Source: Chromera velia (Eukaryota; Sar; Chromeraceae). From it: 58,947 bases of DNA. Below, in pieces: positions 33,650 through 44,203 of this stretch (the stretch's first letter is position 1; each line of letters begins with the position of its first letter). The position numbers and the translations under genes are program-made. Where the stretch lies: positions 5,886 to 64,832 of the forward strand of contig JAHBMJ010005809.1 of NCBI GenBank assembly GCA_018398765.1, given 5' to 3'. Below the pieces are notes generated by a model, which ran no database searches, was not told the DNA's origin, and saw nothing but the letters and a program-made list of their open reading frames with translations.

Positions 33650-33835
33650 CAGACAATGCAAGGAACGTGCGAGAAAGAATGGAAGAGGTGGAAGCATGCG
33701 AGGAACGTGCGAGGAAAGAGCGGGAGACGTGCAAGCATGCGAGGAACGTGCAAAGAAAGAGCAAGAAAAGAGGGGGAGAGGTGCAAGTATGCGAGGAACG
33801 TGCAAAGAAAGAGCGGGAAAAGAGCAGAGGAGAGG
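33650..33835. repeat. Minisatellite GCGAGGAACGTGC-AAAGAAAGAG-type
   Basis: About five copies of a 25-50 base unit containing GCGAGGAACGTGC lie in the same large intron. Confidence 0.75.
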
Positions 33836-34935
33836 CAAGTACACAGGGGGAACGCAGTTCTGAGAAGGGCAAACAGGCACAGAGGCAGACAGAGAGTCCC
33901 CCCACTTCTGGCCTCCCCAACTAACGAGGCAATGGCCGTCGGCGTGTACATCTCCATCTGTGCGGCTGGGAATACAACTTGGTCCCGGATATCCGACTGC
34001 TTTATCAGATTCTTTGACCGTAACATCCTAAAGAGGAAAAGCCAGTCAAACCGAGCCTCTGCTTTGAAGTCAAATGGGGAGAGCTCATTTGTGTCATCTC
34101 CTCTAGCAGCAGTGTTCCACTGCATCAGGAGCCCTGTGCGCAACGCTCTATACTGGGACTTTTTCACTATTTGTCCCTCTCCACACTCATTGGCAAGTTT
34201 CAAAAGAATCAACAGCATAGCCTCAAACTCCTTCAATATCACTGGGCGTTGGTCTCTCTTTGGGGGACCCCTGCCTTTCATCTGCAGGTTACCAACTCTC
34301 GGACCAACTTTTTTTGTTCCTGCACTCCTGGCAGGATTGCCCCTACCCCCACAGACGGTGTTGGTGATGTCAGGAGTCCAGTCCACCGATCCTGCCGGGT
34401 GATGGATCGCAATTGCTGATTTGATAAAGTCAACTGTTGACTTGGCTCTGATCGCCACCGCGTCCCCTGTTGGCTGCTCTTGACCGTAGGCATATTTGTT
34501 GAGGTACTGGATGATGTGGGTGTCTGTGACGCAGTACATCAAGGAAACTGGAGGACATTCAAACTAAATGGTCCCTTCATCTCAAGGAAAGTCTGCCCTC
34601 ATTTCGGCTTTCAGCTTTGGGACCACCTAAACAACAAACTCCTTGAATCTCCTCCTCTGGTCCTCTTGACAAAAAGGAGCATGGATGCGAGTAGTCAGAT
34701 CCATGCCTTCCGGCAACTTCCTTTAGACGAGCATGATACCAGAGTGGACAGGCCGGATAGGCCGCCAAAGAAGAAGGAGACGGCTACGAAGAAGGAGACG
34801 CCAAGATATAGAAAATACCGAGTCACTCCCAGAACTCCACATACCAGTCCGTTCTACAAAAGAGCACTGACAGTCAATCAGGGGATGTGTCCTGATGGCA
34901 ACGATACCTTATTCAGCTCTGAGGACGTACTGGTT

Positions 34936-34975
34936 ATGAACCCGGATTCTCATCCGGACCAGATTCCAACATTAA
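34936..34975 (-). repeat. Right TIR of the 6775-bp element
   Basis: Partner of 28201-28240. The TGCA target duplication and the second part of the left LTR follow immediately. Confidence 0.65.
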
Positions 34976-35141
34976 TGCAGTGCAGAAACCGAACTGACCG
35001 TTTGTCTATAGAAAGTACCAAACCAATAAAACTTCTGAATATGTTATATAAGAAGGGATCTGTGAGCTTTAGACTTCAGAAACAGTCAGAGTTGATCCTA
35101 CAAGAAGTAAAAAAGATAGTAGGACAGATTATATTCATATC
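34976..35141 (+). repeat. Left LTR, second part
   Basis: Matches 36948-37109 apart from transitions and a 4-base TATA indel. It begins with the TGCA duplication and ends ATTCATATC. A primer binding site should follow, but I cannot name its tRNA. Confidence 0.8.
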
Positions 35142-35215
35142 AGCGTGTTAGACTCCTGTGTCGTTGTATCTGATTTTCTTCTCTTTCCTTCATCTCGGTC
35201 AAAAGCTTCTCCGCC

Positions 35216-36175
35216 ATGTCTGCTCCCTCTCATTACTCTGGCGTTCCTCTTTTCAGTCTGTACTGTGAAGATGGAATACATAAAAAATGGCAGGTCTTTC
35301 GCGAGGTTCTCGAATCAGTCCTTGCGGTGCATTTGAAGGCTGCGGGAACTGACGTTGATGACCGCAACTCTCGTCTCCGTTCGATCATTCTTGTCGCCGG
35401 TCAGAGAAAGGATGGGCGTCCCAATACCCACTACATACAGATCGTGAGGACAGCTTTGGACGCTGCCATGGCTGCCCGTGCTCAGAACACCCATCCCGTC
35501 CGCGAGAAAGACGTCATTGACGCCATCGAAAAGAGGGTTCTTGAGGACACTCTGCGTCTCCATCTGGATCTTCTCACTGCGGTTCATGCCATTGAACAGC
35601 GGGAGGACGAATCGACTAAAGATTTCCGTGAGCGTTTCTACAAGCTCATCGGCAGTTATGATGTCGTTAGCAAGGCCGCCGAAAAGACCTTAGGAGATGA
35701 TGACAAGTTTATTCAGATCGTGCGCGCCTTGTAGGACGGTCCGCGTCAAGCCTTTGCCCGGTTTCTTAACGGATCGGAGAACTGGTCTGATGTAGATGCC
35801 GCCCTTAACAAGGTGATCTCAGAGGAGGCGATTTCAAAGCCTTGATCCTCTTGTCAGATGGCAAAGGGCCATCTTGCAGCGTCGGCTTTTAGAGTTCAGA
35901 AGAAGTCCCGCCCGCACCAGTTCCCCGCTACAATACCTTCGTCCACGGGGGGGGATACCCTGCTCTAATCTGCGGAGTGTGTGGCTTTCCCGCAGAAACG
36001 GGAACGCACATCTGCCCTGCACATAACAAGCGGTGCAACAAGTGCAGCAGCATTGGGCACTTTGCACGGATGTGTCGTTCTCAGGTGGGACGCGACCAGA
36101 TGGGCGAGCGCAGGTCTCACTTGGCAACCGGTAAATCCACTACAACCTCTGAAGACACTATGTGGCTCGCGTGAG
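35216..36175 (+). pseudogene. gag: Gag of the LTR retroelement; decayed
   Basis: The ATG at 35216 sits in a good context (CGCCATGT), 75 bases after the left LTR. The frame gives 172 residues to TAG 35732. It is a helical capsid-like protein with STKDFRERFYKLIG, similar to the conserved helix of Ty3-type Gag (Retrotrans_gag), and it reads on past the TAG with further capsid-like residues. A shifted frame near 35970-36110 supplies Cys-rich CGVCGFPAETGTHICP and a CCHC knuckle CNKCSSIGHFARMC. Gag forms the particle and packages RNA. Stops and shifts mean this copy is inactive. No pol follows. Confidence 0.75.
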
Positions 36176-36800
36176 AGAGCAGTGCGCATTGAGATAGAGA
36201 CTGAGGGCTGAGGTCATGCCTTCCGTTTAGATTTCGGTGTGACAGTCTGCCTGTCCACAGAGTTAGGCAGGAGACAGAAAGAAGATCGATTGAGATTGAG
36301 TATCGAGTTCGACAATAAGAAAGTCTGACCACCCGGCAGAGTTTGGTGGCTGGTCGTGAGAAACTGTTTTCATCTTCTTGCGCGTTGGCGTCTATGTGTT
36401 TTTTTTTTCTGATATTTTGAATGCGTCGTTATTTTTCTCTCTCTTCCTTCGTCTTTGCACACAAGTTCGGCCAGCTTGTTGTGCTTGTTCTTGTGAAGGT
36501 GATGTGATGTTGACTGAGATCAGAAGGGCATGAGGCCTGTGTTTCTCTCTGATTGATTTTAACGTCTCCATAAAGCAGTTAGAGATGAGTGGCACCAGAA
36601 AGTTTGTTTCATCAGCGTCAGCTTTTGTTCTACCTGCAAGTTAATGACTTTGTGAGCGGGTGTATAACTGCTGAAATGAGCATTTCAAATGATGTTCTCA
36701 TTACTTAGTGTCTGAACTTGCTGTCTTGAGTCGCCTTATAAGGACGGCCAATGAGAATGTCGTCTCTGTCAATTCATTTTTCTTACGTTTGGACGGTTTG
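36176..36800 (+). other. 3' noncoding part of the gag-only retroelement
   Basis: No pol domains are detectable in any frame between the zinc knuckle and the right LTR. Confidence 0.6.
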
Positions 36801-36839
36801 CAATCAAGCTTGCAGTGAAACGCTTGATTGAGGGGGGAA
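36801..36839 (+). promoter_or_regulatory. Hairpin and polypurine tract before the right LTR
   Basis: CAATCAAGC (36801-36809) pairs perfectly with GCTTGATTG (36822-36830). The purine tract AGGGGGGAA abuts the LTR start TGTTAG. In LTR retroelements the purine tract primes plus-strand DNA synthesis. Confidence 0.65.
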
Positions 36840-37109
36840 TGTTAGCGCAACATGGCATGTACACGGCATGTTTTTGGGGCCACGGTCAGAGCTAGCCGAT
36901 TTTGATTGATCGATCGAGATTTCGATTGACAAGTATGTTCGCAACACTGCAGTGCAGAAACCGAACTGACCGTTTGTCTATGGAAAATACCAAACCAACA
37001 GAACTTCTGAATATGTTAAGAAGGGATCTGTGAGCTCTAAACTTCAGAAACAGTCAGAGTTGATCCTACAAGAAGTAAAAAAGATAGTAGGACAGATTAT
37101 ATTCATATC
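36840..37109 (+). repeat. Right LTR (about 270 bp)
   Basis: Complete copy. It provides the empty site for the 6775-bp element inserted in the left LTR. Confidence 0.8.
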
Positions 37110-37334
37110 GCAGTGATCGAAGTCTATACAAAGATCCATGGTTGGAACGGACAGAAAGAAAGGTGTGGAGACCTGAGACGTAAGAGCAGAAGTATTGAAA
37201 GCTTTTTGTGACAGACAACCGCGTCCAGCTTACAAGCTTGCTCTAAGAGCACAACCATTTGAATCAGCACTGATTCAGCAAGCCAAATACATAAAGAAGA
37301 AGAATATATCTACGCATATACATGTTTTTGTTCA

Positions 37335-39659
37335 ATGCCGCGAGTACTTTACAGTTTTGTGGTTCTTGTATCTTTGTCTGTGGCCGTTTTCGGCTTTCCC
37401 CTCAAAGACTTTGATGGGGTACTCGGAACTCTGGCTGAAAGCTTGAAGAACCTGCAACCTGCCGAAGGAGAGAGAGGGGACAATCTGAAAGGATAAACGT
37501 CTGACCTTTCTGATGCCTTAGATGAGTTGTCCTTCTCTGAAGCCTTGAAGGCGAAGGGTGTCGACGGGCCCCTTTCCCTGGGCCTGGCCAGACTCTTCAA
37601 CGGATTTGGAAAAGAAAACTTTGACAGTCCCCCCTCCAGCAACACACCAAGTAAAGGAGGCACTCGACCAGCCCCAACACCAAACTGCCCCAACCCCCCT
37701 GAATGCCCCGAGTGCCCCAAACCTCCCGAGTACCCCAAACCTCCCGAGTGCCCCGAACCTCCCGAGTGCCCCAAACCTACCGAGTGCCCCGAACCTCCCC
37801 AGTGTCCCGTCAAAGCCCCCTCTCCCGGTCCTGCTGCCACCTTCCTCTGTGTGCTCCATATCGCAGACCACCACTTTTGCATTGAAGGCGACAATGTCTG
37901 GGCCGCCCAGGTCTTTAATACTATTCCCGAGGCTGCTTTCAACGAGCTCCGTATCGCTTACGGGGGTGCTGCTCATATCCCTCCCCTTACAGATCTTCTA
38001 GAATCCCAAACTTCACGTGCCGTATACAGAGCCTACTCAGGCGATGCCATCACAGGCTCCCTTCTGTTTACTGCCCTTGGTACAGAACCAGACGAATTCT
38101 TCATAAGACTTCTTTGCCTCGATGCCTTTACTTTTGGCATGCACGAGTTTGATTTTGGGGAGGAAGTCCTGAAAGACTTTTTCGAAGGCTTAGCATAGAC
38201 AGCCGAGTGCAATACAGATGTGATCTCGAGCAACATTGTTACTGCAGAGGTACCGGTGGGAGTTCTGGATGGGTTATTTGTCCCTTCAGCCATCAGGCAA
38301 CTCAGCCTAGAAGTCACAGTAGGCACAGTAACTGTTGCCTTCACAACCAGCGACACCGTCTCCCTGGTAATGCCTGTGGGACCCGAAGCCACAACCACCT
38401 TTCTTCCCTCCGAGCTTCTGAATCACAACACCACACAAATCGCGGCTGTCATCCAGATTCAAGTGGATGACCTCATCAGTCAGGGGGTGAACAAAATCAT
38501 TCTCCTGTCCTACCTAGGTTACGAAAAGGACCTTGAGCTCATTCCCTTGCTTGTGGGGGTCGACATTGTGTTAGGCGCCCACACCCATACTCTTCTGTCC
38601 GACAATCTTACAGAGGCCTCAGCAGGAAGTGAGAGATCTTTTGATGATCGGTATTTCTTTTCGGGAGCCTATCTAACCAAGTTAGTTGAGGCAGATGGGG
38701 CGAGAGTGTGTCTATCCCACATATTGGAATTTGCCAACGCACTGGGCGTTCTTGATGTTGATTTTGATGCACAGGGACTTATCACCTCCTGTAAAGGCAC
38801 CACCAAAATTCCCTTTGAGCTTACAAGAGACTTAAATTTCACTGATGAAGCCCGTCTTAGGCTGTCTGAATTCCCTGGAGTGACCTTTGTCGAGATGACA
38901 GAGAACACAACCATCAAAAATCAAATTGACAATTTCAGAAATCAACTCCCTGTAGCATCACAGACGGTGATTGTCATAGCCAGTGACAATGTCTGTCATA
39001 CGCGGGGATTTACTGATGACTTCAACTGTCCGGGTGGAACTGTGTTAAAGACTACTTCCCAGGTAATGTACCACGTCTGTGAGGCATTCGTTCAGGCAGT
39101 ACCACCTGCAAACGTATACATTTTCCATGCAAAGGGTGTTCGAACAGATGTTTTGCAGGGGAACATCACGATCTCTGATGTCTTCAGCGTCTTACCCTTT
39201 GACAATACATTGATTTACGCCACATCGACGGGAGCGGAGATCAAACAAACCCTCGAGGAGGCTTATAGCTTTTTTCTAGATCTCGGAGGAGGCTCTGGGT
39301 CCCAGCCCAGTGCCTTTGGTCTCCGTTGGGCTGTTGATTTGACAGCATCGAACGGAAATCGCGCAACGAATATTAAAATTGACAGGGAAGGAGACGGAAT
39401 GTTCGTTGCTCTGATAGACTCTGACGAGGTCCTGGTTGTGACCAGTAGCTTCCTTGCGAGGGGAAGAGACGGGTTCGTCACCTTCGGTCAGACAGCGTTT
39501 GCGAACCAGTTGAATATGGTCAGGCGTCTGTGAACTACATCAGAAGCCTGACTGAAAACGGGATGCAACTTGCCCCTTTCGATGTTTCTGTGGGATATCA
39601 TACTGGGTTGATCGATTCCAGTGGATGTAATCGCTTCACCGGAGCTAATTGTGCGTGAT
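37335..39659 (+). pseudogene. Secreted 5'-nucleotidase (metallophosphatase plus C-terminal domain), broken
   Basis: The ATG at 37335 starts a signal peptide (about 22 residues, hydrophobic FVVLVSLSVAVFGF). A linker follows, then a Cys-Pro-x-Pro-Pro-Glu repeat (about 37680-37810). The calcineurin-like domain starts at VLHIADHH, then SGDAITGSLLF and FGMHEFDFG. The usual motif is GNHE, so the catalytic Asn has become Met. VDIVLGAHTHTLL gives the GxH metal motif. The C-terminal 5'-nucleotidase domain includes AKGVRTDVLQGNITISDVF. The layout resembles the NadN/UshA family, which removes phosphate from nucleotides or cleaves NAD outside the cell. In-frame stops TAA 37494 and TAG 38196 and a frameshift near 39515 break it; the restored phase runs to TGA 39657. 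Full length would be about 775 codons. Confidence 0.85.
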
Positions 39660-40935
39660 CTTTTTCTAACAAAATATCGATCGTGGTCAGAGCTAGTCAA
39701 ACTTCTAAGTCAAAGCAGACAAAGAGAAAATAAAGATCAGGGGCAGACTTTTATAGATTGTTGTAGCACGCATCACTGGAATTGCTAGGAGAGCCGTACA
39801 AGCAAGCCTTATGGGGCCACGCTTTGACAGAGCGCGTGTGTCTGTCGTGATGCTGATCTGATAGTGTTATCACAAGATGTCATTAAATTTCGTAGTATAA
39901 AACTTTAAAAGCCTTCATCCAACTTTTTAAGTGCTTGTTGAAATAACCAGACACGGACAGATAGAACCGACAGACTTTTCGGGCCGGGGACGGGCCCATA
40001 CGCATACAAATAAATTGCATACATCAATGCTATATCATTCTATATTTTTAATACAATTATTATCATTATCACTAGCGTTATCATATCATTCACCAATGAA
40101 TCACCCTTGCTGACCATTGCTGATAGATTCGTTATCAGCTGCCGTGACTAATTGTATCACTGTCTATATCTAGCTATATAGGCTGATTATTATCAATCAA
40201 TCAATTATACTGCTGACAAATCATCTAGTAAATTATAAATGAGCGTCTACTACTACTATAGCATTCAGCTTGTTAGAGGCTTAAACTCAGACCACTTTAA
40301 GCCTTTAATTAACTTAGAGCTATATATTACTAATACGTTGAATCAGCGTTGATTTCCCACCCGGTCAAGCGTCAACGGTCGGAGCACACTGCTTCGGCGG
40401 GCCCCAAGGGGGGGGTCTGATCTAGGGTCTGATACCTTAGCCTAGCTAAGGAACACCCCACCCTGCCTAGCACCCTGCTAGCTCTGGTAACAGATTGACA
40501 TAACGGGAAGGCCTTAGTAGTGTGGAACCTATTTATCAATCAATCAATCAATCCTCCCCCTTGAAAATGTTTAACTATAGAGTTGATTCTAGAGTTCATT
40601 AATTTCAAAACTGCGGCTTATTACGTTGTCACCTCTGGCTATTAATATACCGCAGTCCATGTATAAACGCAATCTGATAGTCTAGCTGATAGTCAGTTAA
40701 TTACCTAGGTCATTTACTTCAAAAGTTAGTTAAGTTAGTTTTACTGTAACAGTTACTAGATCTACTACTAGATTTAAGTCTAGATCATTTTAAGTATCAT
40801 CTGACTGCGTATATCTAGGTATCATCGCTACAGATTGTACGCGCAGTAACGTCACGTAGAGCGCACTATCGAGCGCAGTACCAGCGTCGCCGGGACGGTG
40901 GCCCCATGCATGCACCCCCCCATGAACACTTCCTA
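39660..40935. other. AT-rich intergenic, no gene seen
   Basis: It includes GATTATTATCAATCAATCAA-type words near 40170-40210 and 40535-40550, a GC-rich island near 40350-40420, and no supported frame. The 3' end of the minus-strand gene at 40936 borders it. Confidence 0.6.
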
Positions 40936-41558
40936 TCATCCCCGCGCCTTCTCACGCAATCGAGAGGGGACGAGCTTGCCCTTCCACAGTGATCCCGTTA
41001 GACCGTTTTCATACTCTGGTCTCAACGCCTCTGTAATTATACTTTTCCGCTGCTCCTTTTCTGCCTTCTCTTTTCCACAAGACTCTCCGGAGGCCCTTGA
41101 GGGAACTGCAAACCCCCCCAGATGAACACACGCAGACGGATGTGCAAAGCACGCCGGAGAGCTGCAACGGTCCCCTTCCTCTTTCTCTTTCTCTCCTTCT
41201 ATCTCCTTCTGCCGCCTCTCGATTTCAAAAAGCGCACACTTGCTTGGAGGAATGCTGAAAGCAAAACAATCTCCCTTCATACCACACTCTAATGTCACAC
41301 GGCGGAACCTTCGCATTCCCCCCACATCCTTCGCATTCCCTCCCTCCATTCCACCAGGAGACTTCCGATTACTGCTCCAGGAGGCTGAGGCTGAGGCTGA
41401 GAGGAGGAAGAGACCCCTTAGAGCTCTCAGGCACTCGTCAGACGGAGGGGGGGGGGGCTTCAGAGACGGGGGGAGGCCTTCGCATTGATGGAAGGGCAGC
41501 AGCAGAGAGGGGTACTCGCACAGGCAACGGAGGCAGAGAAGTGAACGGAGACAGATTC

Positions 41559-41615
<57 letters not shown>

Positions 41616-42826
41616 TTCTGAGTCAAGCATACAGATTCTTCCTTCATCGCATCCAACAATGAAGCCCAGATAGAAAGAAAAACAAAAAATCGTTCCACAG
41701 AACACAAGAAGTAGACGTGACGGACCGCCTCCAGTTTTCCTGATACACATATATGCACCCCTGTCCCCCCTTCCTCCTGGCCAACCCAACACAACTCTCC
41801 TTTGGATATTGCAACACACTTTAGCTCGCTTTCTCACTCACGCAAACAATCTACCGATTAATCACTCACTCACTCACTCACTCAATCACTCAATCACTCA
41901 CTCAATCACAATCAAATTCAGTCCCTCCCTGAGAAAGTGAATCACGCACTAACTCTCACACGCATTCACCCATTCACTCTAAACCCCTTTCCACTGACCG
42001 TTCCAATCTGCATACCACCACACCCCAAATCGCTTGTTCACAGCCCCACAGAGTATCCAACCTCCTTTAGATGGCGTCTTGACGCTCGCACGCAAAAGCC
42101 TGCATAGCGGCCAGAGCCCTGCATGGAAGTCAATTGCGCCAAAGTGTTTCCACAGATCATTCCCCGCCCCCCCCCTCACCCGTGAGCTCTTGAGAGAGAA
42201 CGAAGGGAAGAGCCCGTCCTTCTCCTTCTCTCCACCGAACACATCTCGCTCTTCTCCGTCTACAGTCACGAAAGAGGGCCCAGGCCTGAGGCCACAAAAC
42301 TCACAAGCACAATCCCACCGACTTGACCCTACATCGTCTCGCACAGACTCCACCTGAGCACATTGCAACCCCCACCGCGTACCTCCAGCTACAGCCCCAT
42401 CCTGTTCTTCAATCTTCACTTCCGTCTCTTTCTTTCCCTGTCCCTCTCCTAAGAGATCTCTGAAGGGACAAGCATACACACAGGTGCCGAAACGAATTGC
42501 CGGTTGTGCCCTGAAGAGAACCTCGATCATCGTGCGTCTCCACCACCCTGCGTGTGACACCTTCGCCCCGTCTTCCCCCTCCACATCCCACCCCACACGG
42601 TCCCTCTCTTCCTCCCGAACCAGGGCCCGGAGAATCCTCTCTGCGCGTTGGAACGCTGGCCAGAGACAGTTGGGGATGGCTGCATGTAGGCAGACGGCAA
42701 GAAGACGGCAAGTGAATGAAAGAAGAGACAAAAAGGGCATCAACAGGACTCTGTGAGAAGAAAAGAAACGAGAGCAAGGTTGCAACTTCACTCTTTCTTC
42801 TTCTTCTTAATCAAGCGCAGACAAAC

Positions 42827-42867
<41 letters not shown>

Positions 42868-44170
42868 GACAGAGAAAGGAGATGACGTGGGAACCGCAAC
42901 GAAAGAGCAACTACCGGAAGATGAGTGCAGCCACCGACACACCGCGCCGAAGTGACAAGACAAATGATGGATCGGCTGAATGAGAGAGAGAATGGCAGGC
43001 ACCTACCGTCTCCAAGAGGACGGAACAAAGAAAACAAAGAAAGTCATACGCGCCTTCCCCTTCCCTTCCCAGCAGCCTGGCCGGAGCACCTACTCATTTC
43101 TTTGAAATCAGCCTCACCCTCCCTAGCTGCCTCACTTCCTTCCTTCCCTCCCGACCTCTCTCTGATGAGGACGCAGGAGAATCGAGTCTCTGGATCGTTG
43201 CCGGGGCCCACGAGATCGAGGACGACGGTGCGGCTGTGCCCGTCTCGATTCTCCAGTTGATCCACTGAAAGAATTCCAGGACCAGAGAGACCAGACCGTC
43301 CAGAGGAAGGCACCGCTCCTGCATGAAAACAAACGAAAAGAAAAGAAGAAAGTAAAAAAAAAAGCCAGAAGGAAGCAGTTGATGAAAGAGGAACTCATGA
43401 TCTGTGCATGGGCTTCACACATGAAAAACGAGACACACCAACGGGTCTGTATGTCATGAGCTCGGCACGCACTGCTGACTGTGCAGAGCAGACCACCACA
43501 GCTAAACACGTGAGAGAGACATATGAAGGGCTGCACGAGAGAGAAGGGGGCGAATTGAATGCGACAAAAAAAACCACATCAGGTGGAAACCCCCCACCCA
43601 CACGGGGATTCTTTTAGGCACACCCCCGCCCCACAAGAAAGCAGTCATAGGTTGGCCTTCCTGCTCTTCCCTGCCCCCCACAGGTCGACTGATCTGCTGA
43701 CTGACGAACGGTATGACTTGTTTCCCTCCCCTTTCTTTTATCAACATTGCAGACAGGCAGACACTCAGACAGAAAGACAGGGGGCATCTCTCTCTTTACT
43801 TCTTTTCCTCATCATTCGTTTCGGGCAGACTTTCTTTTTTGTCTTTTTGGTTCCCTCCCTTCTTTGACTATAGAGATCAGCCAGAAAGAAAAAAAGAGAA
43901 AAAGCAAGAAAAACAGACGGACAGAAAGAAAACAACTCACAATGTCAGGGTGTGGAGGTGCGCAGATCCGCAGAACCTCTTGGCGAAAACTCTGCCTTGC
44001 CTGCAAAGGTATCAGATCAGATCATCACATGACAGACAGACATTATCATGCCAAATGACGCACAAACAGATAGACAGTTTGTATCGTCTTTTCTTTCCTT
44101 CTTCTCTTCCTTTCTTTCGGACAGACAGACTATATCGTTTTCTTCCTTTTTTCCCTTCTTTTCTTTCAGA

Positions 44171-44203
<33 letters not shown>

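Larger units (their letters stand above)
30190..34770 (-). pseudogene. Multi-exon gene of the 6775-bp element, possibly tyrosine-recombinase-like; decayed
   Basis: Exons on the minus strand: about 34770-33922; one ending at 33119 (start near 33300); 32868-32783; 32349-32144; 32044-31929; about 31103-30966; 30927 onward; and a last one ending at TAA 30190. Introns 32782-32350 and later have GT-AG ends and matching phases. In-frame stops TAA 34725, TAG 34629, TGA 34584, TAG 34566, TAG 30699 and TGA 30543 are all C-to-T compatible. The first exon has a helical N-terminal part (THIIQYLNKYAYG, KSTVDFIKSAIAIHH) and then ALRTGLLMQWNTAARGDD, resembling box I of Crypton-like tyrosine recombinases with its Arg. 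AHAIKKSTLYYG in the 32868 exon could be a weak box II. That assignment is tentative. Position at one end pointing inward recalls the captain gene of fungal Starships. Confidence 0.45.
28201..34975. mobile_element. 6775-bp TIR element with two decayed genes, superfamily not recognised
   Basis: It interrupts an LTR, and the uninterrupted copy at 36940-36960 gives the empty site. A 4-bp duplication TGCA flanks it (28197-28200 and 34976-34979). The left end reads TTATTACGGAATCCGGACGG; the reverse complement of the right end begins TTAATGTTGGAATCTGG and continues with ATCCGGGTT, also present on the left at 28220. So there are imperfect TIRs of about 35 bases, with subterminal AATCCGG repeats. It holds a plus-strand gene (28576-29367), a long multi-exon minus-strand gene starting about 200 bases from the right end and pointing inward (34770-30190), and several microsatellites in introns. 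Four-base duplications are known for Ginger- or Academ-like elements, but I see no DDE integrase. Confidence 0.75.
28089..37109 (+). mobile_element. Gag-only LTR retroelement (TR-GAG type), left LTR split by a 6.8-kb TIR element
   Basis: The right LTR is 36840-37109, starts TGTTAGCG, and follows a purine tract GAGGGGGGAA. The left LTR is in two parts, 28089-28200 and 34976-35141, which together equal the right LTR and meet at TGCA. The sequence ATATCGCA lies directly left of the left LTR and also closes the right LTR, consistent with a target duplication whose edges are ambiguous. Without the insert the element is about 2.24 kb and holds only gag (35216-36160). No integrase, reverse transcriptase or RNase H is seen, so it must rely on enzymes from another element. 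LTR differences are about ten transitions and one 4-base indel. Confidence 0.75.

Noticed and set aside
34480-35151. A 223-codon plus-strand frame
   Set aside because: It lies antisense to the first exon of the decayed gene, crosses the TIR and runs into the LTR, so it is a shadow.
28804-38198. TAA and TAG read as Gln (variant nuclear genetic code), since many in-frame stops sit where Gln would fit
   Set aside because: Apparently intact genes end with TAG (17942) and TAA (51631), some in-frame stops are TGA, and the broken genes also carry frameshifts. Decay by C-to-T change explains all of it with the standard code.
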